64,000 bases of DNA from Frankia sp. RB7. Its GTDB lineage: Bacteria > Pseudomonadota > Alphaproteobacteria > Rhizobiales > Xanthobacteraceae. Positions 1-8,274 of the stretch are shown here, piece after piece. The position numbers and the translations under genes were made by a program. The notes below the pieces were generated by a model. It had not been told where the DNA came from. It was given only the letters and a program-made list of their open reading frames with translations, and did no database searches. The first letter of the stretch is position 1, and every line of letters begins with the position of its first letter. The stretch spans positions 62,001-126,000 of the forward strand of contig JAUEPE010000006.1 of NCBI GenBank assembly GCA_030403585.1, read 5' to 3'.

Positions 1-1
1 C

Positions 2-121
2 GTAGGATTGTCGATCAGCCGCTCGATCATCGAGGCTCACGGCGGCCGCATGGTGGCCGAGAACAACGCATCCAGCGGCGCGACATTCCGCTTCACTTTG
101 CCTGCAGCCGACGAGACCTAA
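2..121 (+). CDS. fixL: Sensor histidine kinase FixL, C-terminal end (partial)
   Basis: Only the last 39 codons are present; the gene continues upstream of the window. The reading frame gives the end of a histidine-kinase ATPase domain: [14 protein letters not shown] is the G2 box and GATFRFTLP is the closing strand, followed by a stop at 119-121. FixJ begins three bases later, so this is most simply FixL, the haem-PAS oxygen sensor that phosphorylates FixJ when oxygen is low. The haem domain is outside the window, so the name rests on the neighbours. Confidence 0.85.
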   Translation, partial: VGLSISRSIIEAHGGRMVAENNASSGATFRFTLPAADET

Positions 122-124
122 GCC

Positions 125-742
125 ATGACGACCAAGGGACATGTTTACGTCATCGACGACGACGAGGCGATGCGTGACTCGCTCAACTTCCTGCTGGATG
201 CCGCGGGCTTCGGCGTTACGCTGTTCGACAACGCGCAAAGCTTTCTCGACGCCCTGCCCGGCCTCACCTTCGGCTGCGTCGTCTCAGACATCAGGATGCC
301 GGGCCTCGACGGCATCGAGCTGTTGAAACGGATGAAGGCACAGCACTCGCCGTTTCCAATCCTGATCATGACGGGCCACGGCGACGTGCCGCTCGCGGTG
401 GAGGCGATGAAGCTTGGCGCCCTCGACTTCCTCGAAAAGCCGTTCGAGGACGATCGCCTCACCGTCATGATCGAGACGGCGATCCATCAGGCCGAGCCGG
501 CGGCCAAGAGCGAAGCCATCGCCCAGGACATTGCCGCCCGCGTCGCCTCCCTCAGCCCCAGGGAGCGCCAGGTCATGGAAGGGCTGATCGCGGGCCTCTC
601 CAACAAGCTGATCGCCCGCGACTACGACATCAGCCCGCGCACCATCGAGGTCTACCGGGCCAATGTCATGACCAAGATGCAGGCGGGCAGCCTGTCGGAG
701 CTGGTCCGGCTGGCGATGCGCGCCGGCATGCTGAAGGATTGA
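125..742 (+). CDS. fixJ: Two-component response regulator FixJ
   Basis: This 205-residue protein has an N-terminal receiver domain (about residues 5-120) with the acidic pocket DDD at 11-13, phosphoacceptor D55 in SDIRMPG, T83 in MTGHGD and the lysine of EKPF. The C-terminal LuxR/FixJ helix-turn-helix (about 140-200) carries LSPRERQVMEGL and SPRTIEVYRANVMTKM. In rhizobia FixJ is phosphorylated by FixL under microoxia and activates fixK-type genes. The start is three bases after the preceding kinase, so the two are co-transcribed. A FixJ-type box lies before fixK2 at 1333-1340, in line with FixJ control of that gene. Confidence 0.93.
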   Translation: MTTKGHVYVIDDDEAMRDSLNFLLDAAGFGVTLFDNAQSFLDALPGLTFGCVVSDIRMPGLDGIELLKRMKAQHSPFPILIMTGHGDVPLAVEAMKLGALDFLEKPFEDDRLTVMIETAIHQAEPAAKSEAIAQDIAARVASLSPRERQVMEGLIAGLSNKLIARDYDISPRTIEVYRANVMTKMQAGSLSELVRLAMRAGMLKD

Positions 743-836
743 GGCAAGCACTCTTGAGGCAAGTCAAAATGGTCTTCTCCGGCTGTGCTATGCGATCAAA
801 ATGATCGAGATCGTCTCTCACCATGAGCGGCTGCCA

Positions 837-1223
837 ATGGCGTCACCCGCACAGCCCGTCGTCTACGTGGTCGACGATGATGACGCCGTGCTGGGATCGC
901 TGCGCTTCCTGCTGGAAACCGACGGCTTTGCGGTTCGGACCTTCCGCAACGCCACCGCGCTGCTCAACGCGACGAGCTCGCCCGGCGCGGACTGCTACGT
1001 GATCGACTACAAGATGCCCGACATCAACGGCATCGAGCTCGCCGGCCGCTTGCGCCAGTCCGACGGTGACACCCCCGTGATTCTGATTACCGGCTATCCC
1101 GACGGCAATATCTCGAAGCGCGCAGCCGCAGCAGGTGTGAAAGACGTGATCTTGAAGCCGCTTCTGGATGAGAGCCTGGCGAAATGCATTCGTGGCGCAC
1201 TTCAAGCTCGCCGCCGAAACTAG
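837..1223 (+). CDS. Single-domain response regulator (receiver only)
   Basis: This is a stand-alone CheY-like receiver of about 128 residues with no output domain. The acidic cluster VDDDD, phosphoacceptor D in VIDYKMPD, T in LITGYP and K in LKPL are all present, so phosphorylation is plausible. An equivalent receiver gene sits between fixJ and fixK2 in Bradyrhizobium. Its likely job is to receive or drain phosphate from the FixL system or another kinase, but this is inference. I chose the ATG at 837, which gives the normal receiver length. An upstream in-frame ATG at 801 would add 12 residues without homologous character. Confidence 0.85.
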   Translation: MASPAQPVVYVVDDDDAVLGSLRFLLETDGFAVRTFRNATALLNATSSPGADCYVIDYKMPDINGIELAGRLRQSDGDTPVILITGYPDGNISKRAAAAGVKDVILKPLLDESLAKCIRGALQARRRN

Positions 1224-1319
1224 GGACGTAGCCCGGATGGAGCGGAGCGCAATCCGGGGTTAGCTCGGCGAGCGGGATTCCCGAATTTCGCTTCGCTCCA
1301 TCCGGGCTACGCGGTCCCT
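1222..1319. repeat. Intergenic palindromic repeat (GTAGCCCGGATGGAGCG type)
   Basis: Two arms of an interrupted inverted repeat (about 1222-1244 and 1294-1319) share GTAGCCCGGATGGAGCG and its complement, flanked by AGGGAC and GTCCCT. The element starts at the stop codon of the receiver gene and ends just before the fixK2 control region. Repeats of this kind are scattered through Bradyrhizobium genomes. The transcript would fold into a long hairpin and could end transcription from fixLJ before fixK2. Confidence 0.75.
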
Positions 1320-1332
1320 GACCTACGGGGTT

Positions 1333-1340
1333 GTACGTAG
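1333..1340 (+). promoter_or_regulatory. FixJ-type binding box upstream of fixK2
   Basis: The sequence GTACGTAG matches the GTAMGTAG element described for FixJ-activated promoters in Sinorhizobium meliloti. It lies about 90 bases before the proposed fixK2 start, a workable distance for an activator site. FixJ is encoded 0.6 kb upstream. Binding is inferred from the motif and context. Confidence 0.6.
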
Positions 1341-1424
1341 GTGATCCCCCTTAAGATATCTCGCGCAATTTTCGAAGCACCCGATACCGCGTACCAAAGC
1401 GTCATCACAACGGAGATGGCGCAG

Positions 1425-2108
1425 ATGCAGACCCAGACACTCAACAATCAGATCGGTGGCAAGATTGCCCCGGCCCATCCCGTCACCGACCAGTTTGGTG
1501 CAATCACCGGCCATGTCGGCCTGGTGGCCACCGAGTTCTCCTACCGCAAGGAAGAAGAGATCTACGGCGAGGACGAGCCGGCGGAATATGTCTACCAGGT
1601 CGTCTCCGGCGCGGTCCGCAGCTACAAGCTGCTCTCCGACGGCCGCCGCCAGATCGGCGGCTTCCACCTTCCCGGCGACGTGTTCGGCCTCGAATCCGGT
1701 CCCGCCCACCGCCTCGCCGCCGAAGCGATCATCGACACAACTGCGCGCCTGGTGAAGGGGGCCAGCCTGGAGAAGGCCGCCGGCACCGACGTGCTGGTCG
1801 CCCGCAAGCTCTGGGCCATGACCGCCGGCGAGCTGCGCCATGCCGAGGACCATATGCTGCTCTTGGGCCGCAAGACCGCGATGGAGCGGGTTGCGACCTT
1901 CCTGCTGGAAATGGATCGTCGTCTGGCCGTTGCCGGCATGATGGCGCTGCCGATGTGCCGCCGTGATATCGGCGACTATCTCGGCCTGACGCTCGAGACC
2001 GTGTCGCGCGCGCTGTCGCAGCTTCACGCCCAGGGCATTTTGGGATTTTCCGGCGCCCGCCAGATCGTGCTGCGCAACCGCGCGCGCCTGCACAATCTCG
2101 ACGCCTGA
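1425..2108 (+). CDS. fixK2: Crp/Fnr-family transcription regulator FixK2
   Basis: The protein has a cyclic-nucleotide-type beta barrel (EYVYQVVSGAVRSYKLL, QIGGFHLPGDVFGLE) and a C-terminal winged helix with recognition helix LTLETVSRALSQL. It lacks the N-terminal cysteine cluster of Fnr. A single cysteine in PMCRRDIGDYLG (codon 1956-1958) is 12 residues before the LE of the recognition helix. This matches Cys183, the redox-sensitive residue of B. diazoefficiens FixK2. FixK2 relays the FixLJ signal to microaerobic genes. I chose ATG 1425 because GGAG is nine bases upstream; ATG 1416 is an alternative. The GTG at 1341 would place the FixJ box directly against the coding start. The stop codon abuts the convergent MFS stop. 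Confidence 0.9.
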   Translation: MQTQTLNNQIGGKIAPAHPVTDQFGAITGHVGLVATEFSYRKEEEIYGEDEPAEYVYQVVSGAVRSYKLLSDGRRQIGGFHLPGDVFGLESGPAHRLAAEAIIDTTARLVKGASLEKAAGTDVLVARKLWAMTAGELRHAEDHMLLLGRKTAMERVATFLLEMDRRLAVAGMMALPMCRRDIGDYLGLTLETVSRALSQLHAQGILGFSGARQIVLRNRARLHNLDA

Positions 2109-3407
2109 TCACAAAGTGGTGCGCCGGGTCTCCGGCATCACGAACAGGATCAGCAAGAGTCCCATCGCTGCAACGCTCGCCAGCCCGAAGAAGGCGGTGG
2201 CATTGCCGAACTTGTCGCTGACATAGCCGCCAAGCGCGGTGCTCAAGGATGCACCGATGCCGGTCGCGGTGCCGACAATGCCCTGTGCCAGATTGAAATG
2301 CCCGCTGCCGAAGGCGACGTCGGCCACGATCAGCGGGATCATCACCGCGAACACCGCCGCCGTAAAGCCGTCGAACACCTGCACCAGCACCAGCAAATAA
2401 GGATCGCGCACGGTCGCGAACAGCAGGCCACGGATCGTCAGCGCGCCGAACCCGATCAGCAGCAGCGGCCGCCGGCCCCAGAGCTGCGCCTTGCGCCCGA
2501 CGGTCGGCGACAGCAGCGCGACAATCGCCTGGGGCACGACAATGCAAAAAGCCACCAGCACCGTCGCCCACTGGCTCGAGCGCGCCGTCACCGCGCTTGC
2601 CATCAGCGGCATCATCGAGGCGTTGGCCAGTTGCAACAGCAGCACGCTCAGCGCAAAGATGATGAGCGGCTTCTGCCGGATCAGATGCCAGATATTGGTG
2701 TCGCCGGGAACCGGCGCCTCGCGCGGCATCTCGCCGTGGCAGCGCGCGATGTCGACCTCCTCCTCGCGGATCCGCGACAGCGCGATCAGGGTCGGGATCG
2801 CGAGCACAAAGGTGACGAGGAATACCGAGCGGCTCGAGAGAAGATATCCGGCGGTCCCCATCACTGCAGCCGCGACGCCGTTGCCGAGCGAGGCAAAGCG
2901 GGCATTGCGGCCGAGCCGCTCGCCGATCGCGAACGGGCCGACGAGACCGAGGCTGATCGCCGCAATCGCCGGCCCCAGCACGCAGCTCGCCGCCGCATGC
3001 AAAGTGGCCGCGGCCACCACGACCGGGAAGATCGGCATCGCCGCATAGGCGAGCGCGCAGCAGCCGATGGTCGCGATCGCAAGCCCGGCAACCAGCCGCT
3101 CGGATTTCGCGGCGTCGATGATGGCGCCCCCCGGCATCTGGCCGATCAGCCCGACGATACCGCCGATCGACAGCACCAGGCCGATCTCGACCTGGGTCCA
3201 TTTCTGCGTCGTCAGATAGACGGCGATGAAGGGGCCGAAGCCGGTCTGTACGTCGGCGAGGAAGAAGATGAACCAGTCGAGGCCGCGCAGGCTCCGGCGC
3301 GAGGGTGCCGGAATGCCCGCGGGCGAGGGCGGCCCGGCAAACTTGTCCTGCTCAGCGGAGCCACTGCGATCATCGGCTGCATGATTCGGCTTCCTCGACA
3401 ACAGCAC
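2109..3407 (-). CDS. MFS transporter
   Basis: This is a 12-helix major facilitator carrier of about 432 residues. The first helix begins at LDWFIFFLADVQTGFGPF, and the usual loop GGIVGLIGQMPGGAIIDA follows between helices 2 and 3. The substrate cannot be read from the sequence. I take the start as the GTG at 3407, preceded by a GGGAGGGA stretch; a later start nearer the first helix is possible. It is the last gene of a minus-strand series (ABC exporter, glucosidase, PRC-barrel protein, MFS) with gaps of about 20 bases, so co-transcription is likely. The stop directly abuts that of fixK2. Confidence 0.85.
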   Translation of the reverse strand: MLLSRKPNHAADDRSGSAEQDKFAGPPSPAGIPAPSRRSLRGLDWFIFFLADVQTGFGPFIAVYLTTQKWTQVEIGLVLSIGGIVGLIGQMPGGAIIDAAKSERLVAGLAIATIGCCALAYAAMPIFPVVVAAATLHAAASCVLGPAIAAISLGLVGPFAIGERLGRNARFASLGNGVAAAVMGTAGYLLSSRSVFLVTFVLAIPTLIALSRIREEEVDIARCHGEMPREAPVPGDTNIWHLIRQKPLIIFALSVLLLQLANASMMPLMASAVTARSSQWATVLVAFCIVVPQAIVALLSPTVGRKAQLWGRRPLLLIGFGALTIRGLLFATVRDPYLLVLVQVFDGFTAAVFAVMIPLIVADVAFGSGHFNLAQGIVGTATGIGASLSTALGGYVSDKFGNATAFFGLASVAAMGLLLILFVMPETRRTTL

Positions 3408-3430
3408 CGGCGCCCATCCCTCCCCACGCC

Positions 3431-3952
3431 TCACTGAACCGCTTGCAGCGGTTGAAGACTGCCGGACGCCCCGAGCACGACCATCGGCGTATCTTCCTTG
3501 TATTCCGGCGCGGCCGCGACCTGCGCCTTGGTCAATTCCAGCGTGATGCTGTCCTTCTTGCTGGTAATCTTGCCGAAACGAAGCGCGTTCCAATCCACCA
3601 CGATCCTGCGGCTGCCGACGCCGAGGAAGCCGCCGAAATCGATCACGGCGGCGCGCACGCGCCCGGTGAGATCGACGATGACGTCGACGATATGACCCAT
3701 GTCCTCGTCCGCAGCGCTGCGCACGTCGCGTCCGAGCACGCCATGGGCGTCGCTGGCGCCGATGATGGTCACCGACGGCGGCGGCGCCGCATCCTTCGGC
3801 GTGACAGGCACCACTGAGGCCGGCGGCTGCACCGTCGGCGGCGCATTCGCCTGCGTTGCGGTTGCGGGCAGCTCCTCCGCGGCACGCGACACGGCAACCG
3901 TCAATCCCGCGACGATCGCCACACTCAGGACCAACCATCCGGCGCTACGCAT
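3431..3952 (-). CDS. Exported PRC-barrel domain protein
   Basis: This 173-residue protein starts at an ATG with GGAGG seven bases upstream. An N-terminal hydrophobic segment (WLVLSVAIVAGLTVAVS) followed by SRAAEE looks like a cleavable signal. A proline/alanine-rich linker leads to a PRC-barrel domain (about 65-160) with LGRDVRSAADEDMGHIVDVIVD and AAVIDFGGFLGVGSRRI. PRC-barrels are adaptor folds, and the exported kind is common in rhizobia without an assigned role. It sits between the debranching-type glucosidase and the MFS gene in one operon. Confidence 0.85.
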   Translation of the reverse strand: MRSAGWLVLSVAIVAGLTVAVSRAAEELPATATQANAPPTVQPPASVVPVTPKDAAPPPSVTIIGASDAHGVLGRDVRSAADEDMGHIVDVIVDLTGRVRAAVIDFGGFLGVGSRRIVVDWNALRFGKITSKKDSITLELTKAQVAAAPEYKEDTPMVVLGASGSLQPLQAVQ

Positions 3953-3974
3953 GAACCCTCCTCGCCGCGCGCCG

Positions 3975-6179
3975 CTAGCGCGCCAGCACGATCGACACCT
4001 GGATCTGGCCGCGCGTGCGCAATACCTCCAGCGCCACGTCGTGGCCGTGACGGCTGACGCGCAGATCGACACTGGACTCGCCCAGCCGCAGATCGCGCAG
4101 GATGACCTCGTTCAAAAACGCCGGCAGTTGCGGATTGCGCAGGCGGATCTCGCAGCGCGCGACGTCGAACTCGATGCCGAGCGCCGCCTCCAGCAGCGTA
4201 AACGGCGTCGCACTGGCCCAGGCCTGCGGTGCGCAGGCAACCGGATAGAGTGTCGGGCCGCGCCGCTTCTCGCGCCGGAAGCCGCAGAACAATTCCGGCA
4301 ACCGGCGCAGATCCATATAGGTCGCGGCGTCGAACAGGCCCTTGAACACCTGCGCGACCGAGTGCTTGAGCCCGTAATGCGCCAAGCCGAGCGCGATCAG
4401 CGCGTTGTCGTGCGGCCAGATCGATCCGTCGTGATAGGACATCGGGTTGTAGCGCGCCTCGCCGCGCGCGACAGTGCGGATGCCCCAGCCCGAGAAGAAG
4501 TGCGGCTGCATCAGGTCGGCGGCGACGAGACGGGCGCGGTCCTCTCGGATCATGCCACTGAACAGCACCTGCCCGGCGTTGGAAGTGCGCACCTCGCATC
4601 GCCGCTTCTTGCCGTCGAGCGCGAGCGCATAGGTACCGAGCTCCTCGCACCAGAATGCCTCCTCAAATCGCGCGGCGAGCGTCTTGGCCTCCGCCTCGAG
4701 CCTCTTCGCGACGTCGGGCTTGCCGAGCCGCAGCGCGCATCGCGCGGCGAGCTGTTTTGCGACGTAGACATAGCCCTGGACCTCGGCGAGCGCGATATTA
4801 CCTTCCGCGAGCTTGCCGTCGGCATGGAAGATGGCATCGAAGGAGTCCTTCCAGCCCTGGTTGGCGAGCCCCTTCTCGGTGGCGCGCTGGTATTCGACAA
4901 AGCCGTCCTGATCGGGGTCGCCGGGACCGTCGATCCAGGCGAGCCCGGCCTCGATCGCCGGCCACAGTTCGACCAACGTCTTCTCGTCGCCGGTGCGCTC
5001 GACATAGCGCCCCGCGAGCAGGACGAACAAAGCGGTCGAATCCACGCTGCCGTAATATTGCGAGAACGGCACTTCGCGCAGCGCCGCCATCTCGCCGCCG
5101 CGCATCTCGTGCAGGATTTTTCCGGGCGCAGCGTCAGCGAGCGGATCGACCGCCTTGGCCTGGAAATGCGCGAGCCGCCGCAGCACGCCTTTCGCCACCC
5201 GCGGATCGACCCACAGCATCTGCAGCGCGGTGATCAGGCCGTCGCGGCCGAACGTCGTCGAGTACCAGGGAATCCCGGCATAGGGATAGCGCCCCTGCGG
5301 CGTCTCCGTCATCAGCATGTTGAGGTCGGCCATCGCCTGGCACAGCACCTCGTTGAAGATGTTGTTGGAGGTCTCGATGCTGGCCGCGCCGTTCGTCGAC
5401 TGCCGCATCTCGCGGCGATGCGCCAGAAGCCCCCTGAAGAAGCGCGCCGGCTTCTCATCGACCGGCCGGTTGCAGGACGCCGCCACGAACAGCGATTTCG
5501 ACTCATGCGGATCCAGCTCGAGCTGCCAGGTCCCGGCATTGACCGAAAGCCTGGTCGGACGCGGATCGAAATGCAGACCAGTGGTCCGCTCGGCATCGTC
5601 GAGGCCGCGATATCCAAACAGGACGTCGGTCGGCCCGAGCAGCTTGCTGGTGCCGGTGCCGCGGCGTGGCCGCCGTTCGCCGCGCACTTCGAACAGATCG
5701 GCAAAATCGTTGTCGAACAGCAGCGTCAGCTCGAAACTGGCGCGTTGCTCGCCATGGTTCTGCAGCCCGATGCGTTGATAGGCCGTACCGCGCCACAGGA
5801 AGATCGTGCGCACGATGTGCAGCAGGTCCTTTTGCAGCACAATGCGACCCTGGCGATAGATGTCGGGATTGGTCAGGTCGACGGTCAATCCCGAATTGTC
5901 GTCGCGCATGTTCGAGCCAAGCAAGAGCGGCTGGAGCTCGTCGAGCACAAGCTCCAGCCGCGCCAGATAGCGCGTGTCATGGTTGAACAAGCCATCCGGC
6001 CCGCCCGCCGACGCACCGATGTCGCCGTGGCTATCCAGCACGATGAAAGTGTCGTCGTGCTTGAGCGACCGCCGCGGTCGCGCGGCGGGCCCTGTCATCG
6101 GAATGTAGAACGGCTGCTCCGCAACGGCTTCTACCGTCTGCGTTGCCGGGATGATCTTGGTTGCGGCTTCGGCTGCCAT
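3975..6179 (-). CDS. Amylo-alpha-1,6-glucosidase (glycogen-debranching-type)
   Basis: About 734 residues: an N-terminal debranching-enzyme domain (DTFIVLDSHGDIG..GLFNHDTRYLARLEL) followed by an (alpha/alpha)6-barrel with YPYAGIPWYSTTFGRDGLIT, QYYGSVDSTALFV, QGWKDSFDA and NPMSYHDGSIWPHDNAL. The family hydrolyses alpha-1,6 branches in glycogen-like glucans; relatives act on other alpha-glucosides. No signal peptide is seen, so it should be cytoplasmic. I chose the ATG at 6179, preceded by GGGGAG six bases upstream, over the in-frame TTG at 6218. The ABC exporter gene lies upstream in the same direction. Confidence 0.88.
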   Translation of the reverse strand: MAAEAATKIIPATQTVEAVAEQPFYIPMTGPAARPRRSLKHDDTFIVLDSHGDIGASAGGPDGLFNHDTRYLARLELVLDELQPLLLGSNMRDDNSGLTVDLTNPDIYRQGRIVLQKDLLHIVRTIFLWRGTAYQRIGLQNHGEQRASFELTLLFDNDFADLFEVRGERRPRRGTGTSKLLGPTDVLFGYRGLDDAERTTGLHFDPRPTRLSVNAGTWQLELDPHESKSLFVAASCNRPVDEKPARFFRGLLAHRREMRQSTNGAASIETSNNIFNEVLCQAMADLNMLMTETPQGRYPYAGIPWYSTTFGRDGLITALQMLWVDPRVAKGVLRRLAHFQAKAVDPLADAAPGKILHEMRGGEMAALREVPFSQYYGSVDSTALFVLLAGRYVERTGDEKTLVELWPAIEAGLAWIDGPGDPDQDGFVEYQRATEKGLANQGWKDSFDAIFHADGKLAEGNIALAEVQGYVYVAKQLAARCALRLGKPDVAKRLEAEAKTLAARFEEAFWCEELGTYALALDGKKRRCEVRTSNAGQVLFSGMIREDRARLVAADLMQPHFFSGWGIRTVARGEARYNPMSYHDGSIWPHDNALIALGLAHYGLKHSVAQVFKGLFDAATYMDLRRLPELFCGFRREKRRGPTLYPVACAPQAWASATPFTLLEAALGIEFDVARCEIRLRNPQLPAFLNEVILRDLRLGESSVDLRVSRHGHDVALEVLRTRGQIQVSIVLAR

Positions 6180-6237
6180 GAGCTGCTCCCCTGCGGCTTG
6201 TTTTTCGAACGCGGCCAACGCAATGCAACTGTTGGGT

Positions 6238-8052
6238 TTACGCCGCGAACTTCGCGAGCCGGCTCATTTCCTGCGTCACCAGCTCACGGTACGGACCGTG
6301 GCCCTGCATCAGGCGGTCGGGCGCGCCGTCCTCGATGATCTTGCCATGCCTGAGCACGATCACGCGGTCGAAATTGCGCAGCGTCGCGAGGCGATGCGCA
6401 ATCGCGATCACGGTGCGGCCGCGCATCAGCCGCGACAGCGCCTCACGGATCGCTTCCTCGGACTCGCTGTCGAGCGCCGCGGTCGCCTCGTCGAGCAGCA
6501 GGATCGGCGCGTCCTTGACGAATGCGCGCGCGATTGCGATGCGCTGACGCTGCCCGCCGGACATTTTCACACCGCGGTCGCCGACCATGGTGTCGAGACC
6601 TTCCGGCAGACTATCGATAAAGTCGCAGCGCGCCGCGATCGCCGCGCGCAGCACCTCATCGTCGGTGGCGTTCGGCCGGCCGTAGCGGATATTCTCCCGA
6701 ATCGAGCGATGGAACAGCGAGATGTCCTGAGGGACCACCGAGATGGCCTCGCGCAGGCTCTGCTGCGTCACCATCGCGATGTCCTGGCCGTCGACCGTGA
6801 CGCTACCCTCGTCGGCATCGTAGAACCTCTGAAGCAGCGTGAACAGGGTCGATTTGCCACCGCCGGACTGACCGACCAGGCCGACGCGCTGACCGGGCTG
6901 CAGCCGCAGGCTGAACCGCTCGAAGATCTTCTCACCGCCGGGATAGCCGAAGGTGACATTGTTGTACGCGATCGCGGCGCCGCTCTTGACCAGCGGTTCG
7001 GCCTCGGGGTGATCGCGCAATTCGTGCGGCACCAGCAGCGTCGCGATCGCCTCGGTCAGGCGCGCGACGTGCTGGGTGACGTCCACGAGCGCCACCGCAA
7101 GATCGCGCGTCGCGCTCAGGATGGAGATACCAAGCGTACAGACCAGCACGACGTCGCCGGTGGTCGCCTCGCCCTGCTGCCAGAGCGTGACGGCCCACGC
7201 CATCAGAGCAATCGTCAAAATCACGGTCACGGCGGCATGCAACAGCCGCAGCTTCTCCAGATAGCGCAGGCTGCGCCCGCGCGCGTTGACCTCCCGGTTC
7301 ACCGTGGCATCGAACCGCTCATGCTCGTGGCCAATGCCGCAGAAGGCGCGGACCAGCGGCATGTTGCTGATGACGTCGATCATCTCGCCGTCGACGGCGG
7401 CCGCCTTGTCGGCAAAATCGTCATGCAGCGGCTTGCCGGCCGCGGCGAGACGGAACATTGCGGCCACCATACCGCCCGCGATCACGGTCAGGCCGAGCGC
7501 CATATACGGACTCACTGTTCCAATCAGCGCGATCGCCGCAATTGTGGCGATGCACGGGGGCAACACATTCCAGACGAACATGTTCTCGACGGTGAACACC
7601 GCGTTGGATGTGGCGGTAATGCGGCTGGTCAGCATCCCCGGCATCCGGTCGGAGAAGTAACTCGGCGCGTGCCCGGTCAGATGACGAAATATGTCACGGC
7701 GCAAATCTCCCGTGACACGGACGAAGGTAAAGCTCGCCGTCCAGCTCGCGATCCGCCACAGAAAGTTGTCGGCGGCGATCAGCGACATGAGCAGAATGAA
7801 TGCCAGCCATACGCTGCCACCATGCGAAGTTCCCGCCGACAAGCTGTCGACCAGGAATTTGACGCCGTACTGCGTGCCCACGGAGCAGGCAACAGCTGCA
7901 ACGACGGCGCCCAGGATCACCAGATGCGACGCCAAACGATGTCGCAGATAGCGCAAGACAAAGGCAAACGGCCTGCGCGCGTATCCAGAAAGATGATCCA
8001 TTCGCTGCGACCCCGTTATTATTTCGAATTTTGTTACTGGTCGATTGAACAT
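6238..8052 (-). CDS. ABC exporter with fused membrane and ATPase domains
   Basis: 604 residues with an N-terminal six-helix exporter membrane domain (about 35-330) and a C-terminal ATPase. The ATPase has Walker A GQSGGGKS at 394-401, signature MSGGQ at 497-501, Walker B ILLLDE at 517-522 and the switch histidine in AIAHRLAT. The protein should work as a homodimer exporting a lipid, glycan or drug; substrate unknown. It is the first gene of the minus-strand operon and is divergent from a GT4 glycosyltransferase, which hints at glycan or glycolipid export. The ATG at 8052 is used, but an ATG at 8001 is also possible. Confidence 0.87.
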   Translation of the reverse strand: MFNRPVTKFEIITGSQRMDHLSGYARRPFAFVLRYLRHRLASHLVILGAVVAAVACSVGTQYGVKFLVDSLSAGTSHGGSVWLAFILLMSLIAADNFLWRIASWTASFTFVRVTGDLRRDIFRHLTGHAPSYFSDRMPGMLTSRITATSNAVFTVENMFVWNVLPPCIATIAAIALIGTVSPYMALGLTVIAGGMVAAMFRLAAAGKPLHDDFADKAAAVDGEMIDVISNMPLVRAFCGIGHEHERFDATVNREVNARGRSLRYLEKLRLLHAAVTVILTIALMAWAVTLWQQGEATTGDVVLVCTLGISILSATRDLAVALVDVTQHVARLTEAIATLLVPHELRDHPEAEPLVKSGAAIAYNNVTFGYPGGEKIFERFSLRLQPGQRVGLVGQSGGGKSTLFTLLQRFYDADEGSVTVDGQDIAMVTQQSLREAISVVPQDISLFHRSIRENIRYGRPNATDDEVLRAAIAARCDFIDSLPEGLDTMVGDRGVKMSGGQRQRIAIARAFVKDAPILLLDEATAALDSESEEAIREALSRLMRGRTVIAIAHRLATLRNFDRVIVLRHGKIIEDGAPDRLMQGHGPYRELVTQEMSRLAKFAA

Positions 8053-8073
8053 CGACCGCTTCGCCTCGGTTCC
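8048..8073 (-). promoter_or_regulatory. Possible EcfG-type promoter before the ABC exporter
   Basis: Read on the minus strand this is GGAAC-N17-TGTT, close to the EcfG pattern GGAAC-N16/17-CGTT. Its -10 element overlaps the ATG at 8052, so if it works the exporter must start at the ATG at 8001. One mismatch and the overlap make it weak alone. The perfect site for the divergent gene at 8178 adds support. Confidence 0.35.
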
Positions 8074-8177
8074 CGGGCAGAGTCATCACGACATGAGGAT
8101 GCGGACGATGTGAGAAGAGGTGATGGCATCATCGCGGCCGAGCATGCCGTGTATCGAAGAAGTAACGCTCGTTGAGA

Positions 8178-8202
8178 GGAACTTCGCAATTGCGAGAACG
8201 TT
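8178..8202 (+). promoter_or_regulatory. EcfG (general stress sigma factor) promoter
   Basis: GGAAC at 8178-8182 and CGTT at 8199-8202 are separated by 16 bases. This is an exact match to the alphaproteobacterial EcfG consensus GGAAC-N16/17-CGTT described in Bradyrhizobium and relatives. It points at the glycosyltransferase starting at 8275, about 70 bases downstream. Confidence 0.65.
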
Positions 8203-8274
8203 CCCTCCGCGGCATGCCGGTGCCGAACACGGTAGGGGCTTTGACTTCCATGATCGCACAGAGGAGAAGGTGAG

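Noticed and set aside
783..797. Half-site GATCAA before the receiver gene as a FixK box
   Set aside because: The left half (TTGAT/C) is missing, so it does not form the required palindrome.
3699..6338. Very long open frame on the plus strand (879 codons)
   Set aside because: It is antisense to the glucosidase, which shows clear family motifs. The plus frame is an Arg/Gln/His-rich shadow typical of GC-rich DNA.
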